From: JAJVIP01 sp964405835
GTDB lineage: Bacteria; Elusimicrobiota; Elusimicrobia; F11
Length of the DNA: 57,973 nt
Direction: 5' to 3'
Assembly: GCA_964405835.1 (NCBI GenBank)
Contig: CAYOPN010000008.1
Coordinates: 1-57,973 of the forward strand
The stretch's first letter is position 1, and the number at the start of each line of letters is the position of its first letter. Positions 40,668 through 48,954 of the stretch are shown piece after piece. The position numbers and the translations under genes were made by a program. A model generated the notes under the pieces. The model did not search any database, had not been told where the DNA came from, and saw only the letters and a program-made list of their open reading frames with translations.

Positions 40668-41111
40668 TCACGATTTCCACCAAATCCAACCGTTCAATGA
40701 AATCGCCACGGTCAACCAGGCCAGGTACGGGAGCAGCAGCATGCCCGCGGTCGGGGACGTGGCCCGAAAAACGAGGACCATCGCAAGCACCAATAACCAT
40801 AGGACCGACAAATCAAGCAAGGCCAACCCGATCCGGTGTTCACCGAAAAATATCCATGACCAAAGCCCGTTCAACAACAATTGGGTCAGGAACAGCGCCA
40901 GCGCCGCGCGTTTATCCGTGACGCCGTCGCGAAACACCAGCCAGGCGGCAACGCCCATGAGCGCGTAGAGTAGGCTCCAAACAATGGGGAACGCGATGTT
41001 GGGCGGCGTCCATGGGGCTTTGGGAAGCGTTTCGTACCACGCGCCCGGTTTAAATCTTCCGCCAATCAAACCCGGCAGAAACGATACGGCAATCCAAAAA
41101 ACAAGTTTCAT
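40668..41111 (-). CDS. tspO: TspO/MBR family protein
   Basis: 147 residues with five membrane segments (about 3-22, 43-65, 74-92, 100-117, 120-140). Signature parts are LPKAPWTPPNIAFPIVWSLLYALMGVAAWLV and LFLTQLLLNGLWSWIFFGEH, which carry the Trp- and Pro-rich TspO motif. TspO binds porphyrins and responds to stress; in several bacteria it affects tetrapyrrole levels. The start overlaps the stop of the NhaR-like LysR gene by 4 bases, so both are made from one leftward transcript. Confidence 0.95.
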   Translation of the reverse strand: MKLVFWIAVSFLPGLIGGRFKPGAWYETLPKAPWTPPNIAFPIVWSLLYALMGVAAWLVFRDGVTDKRAALALFLTQLLLNGLWSWIFFGEHRIGLALLDLSVLWLLVLAMVLVFRATSPTAGMLLLPYLAWLTVAISLNGWIWWKS

Positions 41112-41992
41112 AGCTTGAAATTATCCAACAAATGAACGGCCAGCGGGTTCGGGTACTTTCTCTTTTTCGTGATCAAATAAATATTTTCGTATATCGGATC
41201 GGGAATAATCCATTTAACGGCGACCAAATCGCGGTCGGGTTTATCGAGGGAATAGGCGTTGACGGGCGCGATGCCGAGGCCTTCGCGGGCCAGCAGTCGC
41301 GCGACTTCAACGTTCGGGACCTCGGCGACAAAGCGGGGCCGTAGTTTTCCGGAGGCAAGCAAGTCCCGGACCTGAGTGTACACTTGTGTTGGCGTGGCCG
41401 ATAAAATAACCGGGATTTGTTCGAGCCGATCGATCTGACGTTTAAACTTTTGCGCGAGCGCGCGGTTGGTGGCCAGAATGATCGGAATTTTCCCGACGTG
41501 GCGGCTTTCCAGCGACGTTCCTTCCAGCGGCGATGCCGGCGTTTCGGTTAACAGCAAATCGAGCGTCAGCTCCTCCATTTTTTTAATCAGCTCTTCCAGC
41601 GGGCCTTCCTGCAGCAGAACGTGGGCTGAATGCGAATGCTTCAATGCCGATTGGACCAGCGCCTTTGAAAAGGGAAGCGGCATGCCCGCCACCACGCCGA
41701 TGCGGATGGTGTCGCGCGCTTTTAGAATGCCGCGCTCAAGGCTGTCTTGCATTTCCTGGGCTATTTCAAAAATGTGCCGGGCGTACTCAAACAGTGCTTT
41801 CCCCTCTTCGGTGAGCACGAGCCGGTTCTTATGACGGTTAAACAGATCGCGGCGGACCGAGCGTTCGAATTGTTTCAGCTGCGCGCTTAACGTCGGCTGG
41901 GCAAGAAGCAGTTTTTCGCACGCGCGCGTTATCGAGCCTTCCTTGGCGATGACATAGAAATAATAAAGATGGTTAAAGTTTGTTGGGAGCAT
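41108..41992 (-). CDS. LysR-type regulator, NhaR-like (paralog 1)
   Basis: 294 residues. The winged-helix start is LPTNFNHLYYFYVIAKEGSITRACEKLLLAQPTLSAQLKQFERSV (about 2-47), very close to NhaR's sodium-responsive type. The effector domain covers about 90-290. It is divergent from the first Hsp20 gene and in one transcript with tspO. The 98-base gap has two boxes of the form ATCT(A/G)T..AT, about 22 bases apart, like LysR sites. It shares about half its residues with the LysR gene at 43 kb. Confidence 0.93.
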   Translation of the reverse strand: MLPTNFNHLYYFYVIAKEGSITRACEKLLLAQPTLSAQLKQFERSVRRDLFNRHKNRLVLTEEGKALFEYARHIFEIAQEMQDSLERGILKARDTIRIGVVAGMPLPFSKALVQSALKHSHSAHVLLQEGPLEELIKKMEELTLDLLLTETPASPLEGTSLESRHVGKIPIILATNRALAQKFKRQIDRLEQIPVILSATPTQVYTQVRDLLASGKLRPRFVAEVPNVEVARLLAREGLGIAPVNAYSLDKPDRDLVAVKWIIPDPIYENIYLITKKRKYPNPLAVHLLDNFKL

Positions 41993-41999
41993 TTATGAA

Positions 42000-42036
42000 A
42001 TCTATGGCAAGTATAAATATTATCTGTTTGAAGAAT
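42000..42036 (+). promoter_or_regulatory. Putative LysR boxes before the Hsp20 operon
   Basis: Two related boxes: ATCTATGGCAAGTAT (42000-42014) and ATCTGTTTGAAGAAT (42022-42036), starts 22 bases apart (two helix turns). Similar boxes stand before the DUF1232 gene. They fit tandem LysR binding; no strong -35 was found, as for activated promoters. Confidence 0.5.
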
Positions 42037-42090
42037 ATAGCCGGGCCCGTTAGTCTTTGTCCAGCAAAAGAAAAAAGGAGGTAATTCACC

Positions 42091-42507
42091 ATGATGACTC
42101 TTGAATTGATGGACAACGTTGGCTTGATTCAAGACCGAATCAACCAACTTTTATCTGAAGTGACGGACGCCGGCGCCTCGCCCGCTCCGGCGCTGAACGT
42201 ATGGAAAAGCGACCACAAGCTGACCGTGACGGCGGAGCTGCCAGGTATTGATGTTAAAAACGTCGATATCGAAGTGCACGACAACGTGCTGACGCTGCGC
42301 GGGCGGTTCGACCACAACGCGCAGCAAGAAGGCGAACATTGGGTCCGCCGGGAACGCAGTTCCGGCGAATTTTCACGCCGGTTGGAGCTGCCGTTTAGCG
42401 TTCAGGAAGACCAAGTATCGGCCCAGTATTCCCGCGGTGTGCTGCAAATCCAGCTGCCTCGCGCCGAATCCGACAAGCCGAAACGAATCGATATCAAAGT
42501 GATCTAA
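42091..42507 (+). CDS. Hsp20 / alpha-crystallin small heat-shock protein 1
   Basis: 138 residues. A strong AAAAGGAGGT lies 8 bases before the ATG (a second ATG is the next codon). The alpha-crystallin domain covers about 35-135: LNVWKSDHKLTVTAELPGIDVKNVDIEVHDNVLTLRGR, then FSRRLELPFSVQ and the A-x-Y-x-x-G-V-L-x-I-x-L-P block near the end. It holds unfolding proteins in a soluble state. It is the first gene of a two-gene operon, 19 bases from the second. Regulation by the divergent LysR is likely. Confidence 0.95.
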   Translation: MMTLELMDNVGLIQDRINQLLSEVTDAGASPAPALNVWKSDHKLTVTAELPGIDVKNVDIEVHDNVLTLRGRFDHNAQQEGEHWVRRERSSGEFSRRLELPFSVQEDQVSAQYSRGVLQIQLPRAESDKPKRIDIKVI

Positions 42508-42526
42508 CTTATAAAGGAGGGAAACT

Positions 42527-42934
42527 ATGCTGAACAATGGAACCGAACTCATGAAAAAAGAAAATGCGGCGATGCAGGAAACCGTTGGGCAACGGGGTTT
42601 TCATCCGATATTTTCCCCGCTGACCGACGTGAAGGAAAACGAGCGCGAATACGTCATGACCCTGGAAATGCCCGGCGTGGGGGAAAAAGACATCGATGTG
42701 ACAATTGACCACAGCGTGCTGACGGTGCAAGGGCATGCTCAGCGGACGGTGGTTGAAGGAGCGCAACTGGCCTATAGTGAATACAATGAAGGCAGTTACC
42801 GGCGCATGTTCACATTGTCGTCAACGGTTGATGCGAACCGGATCACGGCAAAAATGAAAGACGGGGTGTTAACGCTAACACTGCCGAAAGCCGAATCCGC
42901 GAAGGCGCGGAAAATCGCGGTCTGCGCCACATAG
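42527..42934 (+). CDS. Hsp20 / alpha-crystallin small heat-shock protein 2
   Basis: 135 residues with its own AAAGGAGG site. The alpha-crystallin domain runs from about 30 to 132: SPLTDVKENEREYVMTLEMPGVGEKDIDVTIDHSVLTVQG, then YRRMFTLSSTVDANRITAKMKDGVLTLTLPK. It differs strongly from the first Hsp20, so the pair is not a fresh duplicate; the two may form mixed oligomers. It lies in one operon with that gene and is followed by a clear terminator. Confidence 0.95.
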   Translation: MLNNGTELMKKENAAMQETVGQRGFHPIFSPLTDVKENEREYVMTLEMPGVGEKDIDVTIDHSVLTVQGHAQRTVVEGAQLAYSEYNEGSYRRMFTLSSTVDANRITAKMKDGVLTLTLPKAESAKARKIAVCAT

Positions 42935-42966
42935 CCACGCTCGACCCGCAAGGTAGGTAGGAATCA

Positions 42967-43007
42967 TAACGGAATGATGGCATCCGCCGTCATTCCGTTA
43001 TTTTTTA
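42967..43007 (+). terminator. Terminator of the Hsp20 operon
   Basis: TAACGGAATGA, TGG, 6-base loop, CCG, TCATTCCGTTA and then TTTTTT. A stem of about 14 pairs followed by a T-run, 32 bases past the second Hsp20 stop. Confidence 0.9.
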
Positions 43008-43014
43008 CCGTTTA

Positions 43015-43914
43015 TTATTTGGGCGGCAAGCGAAAATTCTTTAACAAATAATCCGTGAGCGGGTTGGTATGTTTGCGCTTGCGTGTGATCAGATAGATCG
43101 ATTCCATAATCCGAGGTTCCGTGGGCCTTTTCAAGATGACCAGTCCTTTGGCCGGAAGGCTCACCGACACCGTGTAGGCGTTCAGCGGGGCAATACCGCG
43201 GCCCGCGATGGCCAGTCGGCGCGCTATCTCCAAATCTTGTACTTCGGCGATGATGCGTGGTTTCACGTTCCAGGCGGCAAGCGCGTCCATCACCTGGAGT
43301 GAAACCTGGCTTGGGGACGATGGCAGGATGAATGGCGCGCCGTCCAGGTCGCGCGGTAAGCGCGGGTGACGTTTGGCCAGCGCGGGCGAGGCCGCAAACA
43401 CAATTGGTACCTGGCCGATGAGCAGGTTCGCCAGTTCGTCGTGGTGCCCGCCGCGGATATTGACGTCGCTCAGCGCCACATCCAGCCGGTGCTCGATCAG
43501 ATCGCGCGTGAGCGCGGCCAAACTTCCTTCCTTAAGGGTCACATGCGCCTGGGGCGCGTGGTTCAGCAATGACTCCAGTAGCGCGTGGCAGTACGACCGC
43601 GCGGTGCCGATCAGCGCTCCTATCTGGATCGCGATTTGGCCGGTTGTGGGCCGGTCGCGCAGCGCGTCTTTCAGTTCACTCCCCAACTCAAAAATGCTCT
43701 CGGCGTAATCCAGCACCAGGCGGCCGCGCTCGGTCAGCGTCAGCCGCTGTTTTTCCCGCGTGAATAACGCGTGCCCGACGGATTTTTCAAATTGTTTCAG
43801 TTGCGTGCTCAGCGTGGGCTGCGCCAGATAAAGTTTCTCGCACGCGCGCGCGATGGAAGCTTCTTTAGCGATCACATAGAAGTAATACAGGTGATGGTAA
43901 TTAAGTGGGATCAT
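43015..43914 (-). CDS. LysR-type regulator, NhaR-like (paralog 2)
   Basis: 299 residues. It has the same start pattern as paralog 1: LNYHHLYYFYVIAKEASIARACEKLYLAQPTLSTQLKQFEKSV. The effector domain follows from about 90. It is divergent from the DUF1232 gene, which begins an operon with a Ca/Na exchanger and a cation/proton antiporter. NhaR controls Na+/H+ antiport in E. coli, so the layout suits a sodium- or pH-responsive role; this is by analogy. The gap upstream has two LysR-like boxes matching those before the Hsp20 genes. Confidence 0.93.
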   Translation of the reverse strand: MIPLNYHHLYYFYVIAKEASIARACEKLYLAQPTLSTQLKQFEKSVGHALFTREKQRLTLTERGRLVLDYAESIFELGSELKDALRDRPTTGQIAIQIGALIGTARSYCHALLESLLNHAPQAHVTLKEGSLAALTRDLIEHRLDVALSDVNIRGGHHDELANLLIGQVPIVFAASPALAKRHPRLPRDLDGAPFILPSSPSQVSLQVMDALAAWNVKPRIIAEVQDLEIARRLAIAGRGIAPLNAYTVSVSLPAKGLVILKRPTEPRIMESIYLITRKRKHTNPLTDYLLKNFRLPPK

Positions 43915-43943
43915 CTAATTAATAGATTAAATCGTATCAAAAT

Positions 43944-43979
43944 ATCTATTTTACAGATGATGGTATCTGGCTTATAGTG
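43944..43979 (+). promoter_or_regulatory. Putative LysR boxes over a sigma-70 promoter
   Basis: Boxes ATCTATTTTACAGAT (43944-43958) and ATCTGGCTTATAGTG (43965-43979), 21 bases apart, resemble those before Hsp20. They overlap a good promoter: TTTACA (43950-43955), 17 bases, TATAGT (43973-43978), aimed at the gene at 44014. Confidence 0.6.
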
Positions 43980-44013
43980 CATCCATCTTTAACGTCAATC
44001 AAGGAGGCCGATC

Positions 44014-44583
44014 ATGTTAAACGCGTTTCGTCAGCAACTCAAACAACTTTCATTGGAGTCCCGCGACCCATACACATCCATTGTGCGGCGTCTGGTGGGC
44101 CCGCGCGCGGCGGTTGAATATGAAAAGCCGCTTCGGCAAATGATCCTCGCGTTGCCGGATATGGCCCATCAAGTCCATCAATGGACCGATGCGCCGGCGT
44201 TGCCGGCCCCGTTACGGCCGCTGAATACGTTTGTGCTTCGTTACCTTTTTCATCCGGATGACTTTTTATCCGAAAAGAACCTCGGACTTTTCGGATACCT
44301 TGATGATGCGTATATCGTGGCCAGTGTGTACGAACGCATCCTCAGCCAAAGCCGCGCGAACGGCGGCCGGTTGACGGTGGGGGACCCGGCGCTTGCCAAA
44401 AATATCCCGCAATGGACCGCGTTGGTTCGCGCGTTGCTTCCGAACGAAACGAAGAAAATGGATCAGTTGCTTGACGAAGTGAAATACCACAAAGAAAACG
44501 GATATTCGGCGGTCATCCATCGCGTGGCAAAGAGTAGCGTGATGGCCCGAAAACTCGAGAAAGAAGTCGGCCGGGGCCGTTGA
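44014..44583 (+). CDS. DUF1232-like protein
   Basis: 189 residues with a good ribosome site (AAGGAGG). The part PLNTFVLRYLFHPDDFLSEKNLGLFGYLDDAYIVASVYERI (about 70-110) follows the DUF1232/YkvA layout, in which a short helix pair carries L-G-x-x-G-Y-L-D-D. That family is membrane-linked and of unknown function, often near ion exchange genes. The first half (MLNAFRQQLKQLSLESRDPYTS) is polar and helical and has no known match. It starts the operon with the exchanger (1 base between) and the antiporter. Confidence 0.7.
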   Translation: MLNAFRQQLKQLSLESRDPYTSIVRRLVGPRAAVEYEKPLRQMILALPDMAHQVHQWTDAPALPAPLRPLNTFVLRYLFHPDDFLSEKNLGLFGYLDDAYIVASVYERILSQSRANGGRLTVGDPALAKNIPQWTALVRALLPNETKKMDQLLDEVKYHKENGYSAVIHRVAKSSVMARKLEKEVGRGR

Positions 44584-44584
44584 C

Positions 44585-45655
44585 ATGGGGATGACGCTAT
44601 TCTGGTTGGCCGCTGGTTTCGTGGCATTGACGATTGGCGCTGAGTTGCTTGTGCGCGGCGCGTCGCGTTTCGCGCTGCGTCTCGGCGTGGCGCCGCTTAT
44701 TGTGGGCCTAACTGTTGTGGCCTACGGCACCAGCGCTCCGGAAATGATGGTGAGCGTTACCGGCGCGTTGAATGGGCAAGCAGACATTGCACTCGGCAAC
44801 GTGGTGGGCAGCAACATCTTTAACGTGTTGTTTATCCTCGGCCTTTCGGCGATCCTTGCGCCGCTGGTTGTGACGAAGCAAATTGTGTGGCAAGAAGTGC
44901 CGGTCATGATCGCGGCCTCGGTGCTCGCGCTCGTGATGGGTCTCGACAGCCGCATCACAGCGGCAGAAGGCTGTTTTTTCACGACCCTCTTGATCGCGTA
45001 TACCGTCTTCCAAATTCGCGCGGCGCGGCGTTCCTCCAACGGAGACAGAACAGAGGCCGCAAAAAAATACTCGGTGCCCGCATGCCTGGCATCGATGGTG
45101 GCGGGGCTTGTGGTGCTCGTGATCGGTTCGCGTTGGTTGTTGAGCAGCGCGATCGAATTGGCGCGCATGATGGGCATCAGCGAATTGGTGATCGGTCTCA
45201 CGATAATCGCGGCCGGCACGAGTTTGCCCGAAGTAGCCACCTCGGTTCTGGCCACGCTGCGCGGCGAGCGGGATATCGCGGTCGGCAATGTAGTCGGTAG
45301 CAATATCTTTAACATCCTTGGCGTGCTCGGCATATCCTCGGCGGTGGGTGGCGGCGTTAACGTGGCGCCGGCCGCGCTGGGGTTCGACATGCCGATAATG
45401 ATCGCGACCGCGCTGGCGTGTCTGCCCATCTTTTTCACGGGCCATAAAATCGACCGGTGGGAGGGTATTGGGTTCCTCTTTTATTATGCGGCTTACGCCG
45501 GGTTCCTCATTCTCAATGCGCAGGGGCATGACGCGCTGCCGTTGTTTAACAACGTGATGCTGTCTTTCGCGCTGCCGCTCACGATCCTCACAATACTGAT
45601 TCACGTTCACCGTCATGCGAGGTCGTCGATGAATTCAACCGGAGCGCCCTCGTGA
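44585..45655 (+). CDS. Calcium/sodium exchanger, YrbG-like (CaCA family)
   Basis: 356 residues with about ten membrane segments in two inverted halves. Each half holds the family repeat: GTSAPEMMVS..GNVVGSNIFNVLFILG (about 50-85) and GTSLPEVATS..GNVVGSNIFNILGVLG (about 215-250). The acidic residues in these repeats bind Ca2+ and Na+. It exports Ca2+ in exchange for sodium or protons. It is the middle gene of the DUF1232-exchanger-antiporter operon and overlaps the antiporter start by 4 bases. Confidence 0.94.
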   Translation: MGMTLFWLAAGFVALTIGAELLVRGASRFALRLGVAPLIVGLTVVAYGTSAPEMMVSVTGALNGQADIALGNVVGSNIFNVLFILGLSAILAPLVVTKQIVWQEVPVMIAASVLALVMGLDSRITAAEGCFFTTLLIAYTVFQIRAARRSSNGDRTEAAKKYSVPACLASMVAGLVVLVIGSRWLLSSAIELARMMGISELVIGLTIIAAGTSLPEVATSVLATLRGERDIAVGNVVGSNIFNILGVLGISSAVGGGVNVAPAALGFDMPIMIATALACLPIFFTGHKIDRWEGIGFLFYYAAYAGFLILNAQGHDALPLFNNVMLSFALPLTILTILIHVHRHARSSMNSTGAPS

Positions 45656-46827
45656 AAAAAGTCCTCTTTTATTCGGCGTTGCTTTTGGCTGGCCTGTTCA
45701 TTTCGCAAGCGGGTCCTTTGCTGGCGCCGTCGTTGTTCGTGGCGCTCGCGCCATTCATCAAACTGGCCACCATGTTCTGCTTGGCTTACATCATGATCGG
45801 TGTTGGACTTGAATTTGACATCGACAAAAGCAACGTGAAGCAATACGGTTGGGATTACGCGGTGGCGGCCACCGCGGCCGCTTTTCCGTGGATCTTCTGC
45901 GCGGTCTATTTCGTGTTCGTGATGACGCCCCCCGATGGTTGGTGGGCGGCCGACACCTGGAAACAATCGTTGCTGGTGTCTCGTTTCGCGGCGCCCACCT
46001 CCGCCGGCGTGTTGTTCGCGATGCTGGCCGCCGCCGGGCTGGCGACCACCTGGGTGTTTAAGAAAGCGCGTATCCTGGCGATTTTTGACGACCTCGACAC
46101 GGTGCTGCTGATGATCCCACTTAAAATTCTCATGATCGGCCTTAAGTGGCAGCTTGGAATTGTGGTGCTTGTGATCGCGGCGCTTTTGTGGATCGCGTGG
46201 AAATATTTGCACCGGGTGCGGTGGCCGGTCGGCGGCGGCGCATTGCTTGGTTACGCGATGGTCATTACGCTCGTGTGCGAAGCGATTTATCTTGGCAGCA
46301 AAATAATCGATGACGTGGTTCCCATTCATCTCGAAGTTCTGTTGCCCGCGTTTGTGTTGGGTTGTTTGCTCGTTGCGCCCGCGCACGGTGGTTCCTCGCA
46401 TCAGGGTAACGAGCGCGTTACCGGGGTGATCACCGCGCTTTTCATGATCATGGTGGGTTTGTCGATGCCGGCCGTCGGTGCAAACACGGCCGCGACCACA
46501 TCGTTACTCGGCGGTGTTTGGCCGGGATGGGGTTCCATCGCGTTGCACGTTTTGGTGATCACGGTGTTGTCCAACCTTGGAAAAATGTTCAGCCTTTTCT
46601 GTTACCGCAACGAAGCGACATTTCGTGAGCGGCTGGCGGTCTCGGTCGCCATGTTTCCGCGCGGCGAAGTGGGCGCGGGCGTGCTTGTAATTTCGCTGGC
46701 CTACGGGATCGGCGGCCCGGCGGTCACGGTGGCCATGTTGTCGCTCGCGCTGAACCTGGTGTGCACCGGAATATTTATCGCCATCGTGAAGCGATTGTTA
46801 TCCAGTGTGGATGTCGGCCAAAGTTGA
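45652..46827 (+). CDS. Cation/proton antiporter (CPA2/KefB-like)
   Basis: 391 residues from a GTG that overlaps the exchanger stop. Ten to twelve membrane segments fill the protein. The region AAPTSAGVLFAMLAAAGLATTWVF..AIFDDLDTVLLMIPLK (about 110-165) has the antiporter DD pair, and FPRGEVGAGVLVISLAYG near the end is another CPA2 mark. There is no regulatory TrkA-N domain. It exchanges Na+ or K+ for protons. With the Ca/Na exchanger and the NhaR-like regulator, it completes an ion-homeostasis operon. Confidence 0.92.
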   Translation: MKKVLFYSALLLAGLFISQAGPLLAPSLFVALAPFIKLATMFCLAYIMIGVGLEFDIDKSNVKQYGWDYAVAATAAAFPWIFCAVYFVFVMTPPDGWWAADTWKQSLLVSRFAAPTSAGVLFAMLAAAGLATTWVFKKARILAIFDDLDTVLLMIPLKILMIGLKWQLGIVVLVIAALLWIAWKYLHRVRWPVGGGALLGYAMVITLVCEAIYLGSKIIDDVVPIHLEVLLPAFVLGCLLVAPAHGGSSHQGNERVTGVITALFMIMVGLSMPAVGANTAATTSLLGGVWPGWGSIALHVLVITVLSNLGKMFSLFCYRNEATFRERLAVSVAMFPRGEVGAGVLVISLAYGIGGPAVTVAMLSLALNLVCTGIFIAIVKRLLSSVDVGQS

Positions 46828-46889
46828 ACGGGAGGATTGCGCGCTCGTCGGCTGCACGGTCGCGCCAGGGTTTGATTTCAGGGAAAGAT

Positions 46890-47330
46890 TTATCCGCAGG
46901 AATTGTCGGGCGTCCCGCTCGGGCCGCTCACCGCGACGTTATGCAGGAAAATTCCAAGGACCATCGCGGCCGTGAAAACCGCGGCGGGGGCCGCCCCGGC
47001 GCCGAGCGCCACGAGCGCGGGGCCCGGGCAAAACCCGTTCAACCCCCAGCCCAGGCCAAACGCGGCCGAGCCGATCACAAGTTTGAGATCGATGGCCTGT
47101 TTGGCCGGCACGTCAAACGCGCTTTCGAAAAGCGGCGCGCGCCGTTTCATCACCAAGGGATAGATCGCCGCATAAACGCCCACGGCGCCCGCCATGACCC
47201 AGGCCAACGCGGGGTTCCATGCGCCGAAGAAATCCAAAAAGCCGATGATGTATTCCGGTTGCGTCATGCCGCTGATAACCAACCCCGCCGCGAAAAGAAC
47301 GCCCGCCAAAAACGCGCTGACCGTTTTCAT
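46890..47330 (-). CDS. YeeE/YedE-like (DUF6691) transporter half B
   Basis: 146 residues from the ATG at 47330; the frame is open upstream but overlaps half A. Four membrane segments are present. The conserved cysteine lies in WGLNGFCPGPALVALG (Cys101), the counterpart of the one in YeeE/PmpB proteins. It is the second of two half-size genes that together make up a YeeE-type transporter, a family that imports thiosulfate or sulfur compounds. It overlaps half A by 4 bases. Confidence 0.88.
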   Translation of the reverse strand: MKTVSAFLAGVLFAAGLVISGMTQPEYIIGFLDFFGAWNPALAWVMAGAVGVYAAIYPLVMKRRAPLFESAFDVPAKQAIDLKLVIGSAAFGLGWGLNGFCPGPALVALGAGAAPAAVFTAAMVLGIFLHNVAVSGPSGTPDNSCG

Positions 47331-47749
47331 ACCCGGCCGCCCAATCCGTGCTGGACCACGGCCACCGTGATCGCGCCTACGGCGATAAAGATGAGCGTTG
47401 CCGCGATCGAGCGTTTTGAAAAGCGCGCGATGCCGCAGACGCCGTGCCCGCTCGTGCAGCCGCTGCCGATTTGCGTGCCAATCCCCACCAGAAGCCCCGC
47501 GGCGATCACCGCGCCCCACGACCGTCCGGCCAACGGCGCGAACACGGTCCACCCCGCCGCCTGAAACGCGGCGCCGCCCGCCACCAACCCGCCCAAAAAC
47601 GCGATACGCCACGCCGTGGCGTTACCTCTGGGCGTCACCACCGCGCCGAGCAGGCCGCTGATGCCCGCAACTTTTCCGTTCGCAAACAACAACAGGATGG
47701 CCGCCAGGCCAATCAGCACACCGCCAAGGAGAGGGCGCGTTATTTCCAT
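47327..47749 (-). CDS. YeeE/YedE-like transporter half A
   Basis: 140 residues with four membrane segments. The cysteine-bearing motif is GSGCTSGHGVCGIARFSKRS (Cys98 and Cys105), typical of PmpA/YeeE halves, in which the cysteines pass the sulfur compound through the pore. The two halves are encoded side by side with a 4-base overlap, so they probably pair in the membrane. No sulfurtransferase gene is beside them. The OYE gene downstream on the other side is 18 bases away and leftward too, so it may be upstream in one transcript. Confidence 0.9.
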   Translation of the reverse strand: MEITRPLLGGVLIGLAAILLLFANGKVAGISGLLGAVVTPRGNATAWRIAFLGGLVAGGAAFQAAGWTVFAPLAGRSWGAVIAAGLLVGIGTQIGSGCTSGHGVCGIARFSKRSIAATLIFIAVGAITVAVVQHGLGGRV

Positions 47750-47767
47750 AGCGGCATGCCCCGTTAT

Positions 47768-48862
47768 TTAAGCGAGCGCCCGGTCCATGGCCGGGTAATC
47801 GGTGTACCCTTTTTCGCCGGGCGTGTAGAACGTTGAAGTATCGGGGGACGCGAGCGGCGCATTGCGCTCGAACCGCGTGACCAGGTCGGGATTGGACACG
47901 AACGGAACGCCGAACGCGACAAAATCCGCGAGCCCGCTCGCGATCGCGGCGTCGCCTTTGGCGCGGTCAAATTGGTCGTTCAGCATGAGCGGGCCGGAGA
48001 AGAGCGGGCGAAACGTTTCGATTGGGACCGCCGGCCGGCCGTGCCGGACGTCATCGGCGGTGCCCGTCCTCAAATGCAGATAGGAGATGCCGAGCTTCTG
48101 CAATTCCTTGATCGCATAAGTAAAGGTCGCTTGCGGGTTGGAATCGGTCATGCTGTTGAAGCTGCCGTTCGGCGAGAGCCGGACGCCCACGCGGTCTTTG
48201 CCCCACACGCCGATCACGGCTTTCGTCACGTCCAACAGGAAGCGCGCGCGGTTTTCAACGCTGCCGCCATACTGGTCCGTTCGCTGGTTGGTTCCGTCCT
48301 GAAGAAATTGGTCGATGAGGTATCCGTTCGCGCCGTGGATTTCGACGCCGTCGAACCCCGCTTCCAGCGCGTTCTGCGCGCCCGCGCGGTATTTTTCGAC
48401 CACGCCCGCGATCTCGTTGGTCTCAAGCGCGCGAGGCGTTTCGTAGGGCTTCATGCCCTCGGGCGTGTACACCGATCCGGCCGGCGCGACGGCAGAGGGG
48501 GCCACCGGCAGCGCTTTCCCAGGTTGAAAAAGCGAGTGCGAGATGCGTCCCACGTGCCACAGCTGCAGAAAAATGCGGCCGCCGGCCGCGTGCACCGCAT
48601 CCGTGACTTTTTTCCAGCCGGCTATTTGTTCCTTGGAATGGATGCCGGGCGTGTGCACATAGCCCTGGCCTTCGGGCGTGACCTGGGTCGCTTCGGTGAC
48701 GATCAAACCGGCCGAGGCGCGCTGCGTGTAGTACGTGATCGCGAGCGGGTTCGGCACATTGCCGTCGAGAGCGCGGCAGCGCGTCATCGGCGCCATCACG
48801 ATGCGGTTTTTTAAAAGGGTGGGGCCAAGTTGCAGCGGCGTGAACAAATTATTCGTCGACAT
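47768..48862 (-). CDS. Old-yellow-enzyme family ene-reductase
   Basis: 364 residues, the standard length. FMN-barrel marks are present: the N-terminal LFTPLQLGPTLLKNRIVMAPMTR, AGLIVTEATQVTPEGQGY, FLQLWHVGRISH, and the substrate-binding IHGANGYLIDQFLQDGTNQRTDQYGGS. It reduces activated double bonds or nitro groups with NAD(P)H, as NemA does for N-ethylmaleimide and glycerol trinitrate. It lies 18 bases before the YeeE half genes on the same strand. Natural substrate unknown. Confidence 0.95.
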   Translation of the reverse strand: MSTNNLFTPLQLGPTLLKNRIVMAPMTRCRALDGNVPNPLAITYYTQRASAGLIVTEATQVTPEGQGYVHTPGIHSKEQIAGWKKVTDAVHAAGGRIFLQLWHVGRISHSLFQPGKALPVAPSAVAPAGSVYTPEGMKPYETPRALETNEIAGVVEKYRAGAQNALEAGFDGVEIHGANGYLIDQFLQDGTNQRTDQYGGSVENRARFLLDVTKAVIGVWGKDRVGVRLSPNGSFNSMTDSNPQATFTYAIKELQKLGISYLHLRTGTADDVRHGRPAVPIETFRPLFSGPLMLNDQFDRAKGDAAIASGLADFVAFGVPFVSNPDLVTRFERNAPLASPDTSTFYTPGEKGYTDYPAMDRALA

Positions 48863-48954
48863 GAGGGGAAGCTCCTTACGGGGAATTTGGTCGGGCTGCG
48901 GTGAATGTTACATCACAGGCCGCGAAAGGTTCCCGGCCTCCGCATTTCGAATAT

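Noticed and set aside
46761..47564. 267-residue Arg-rich frame over the YeeE half genes
   Set aside because: Antisense shadow of two clear membrane-protein genes.
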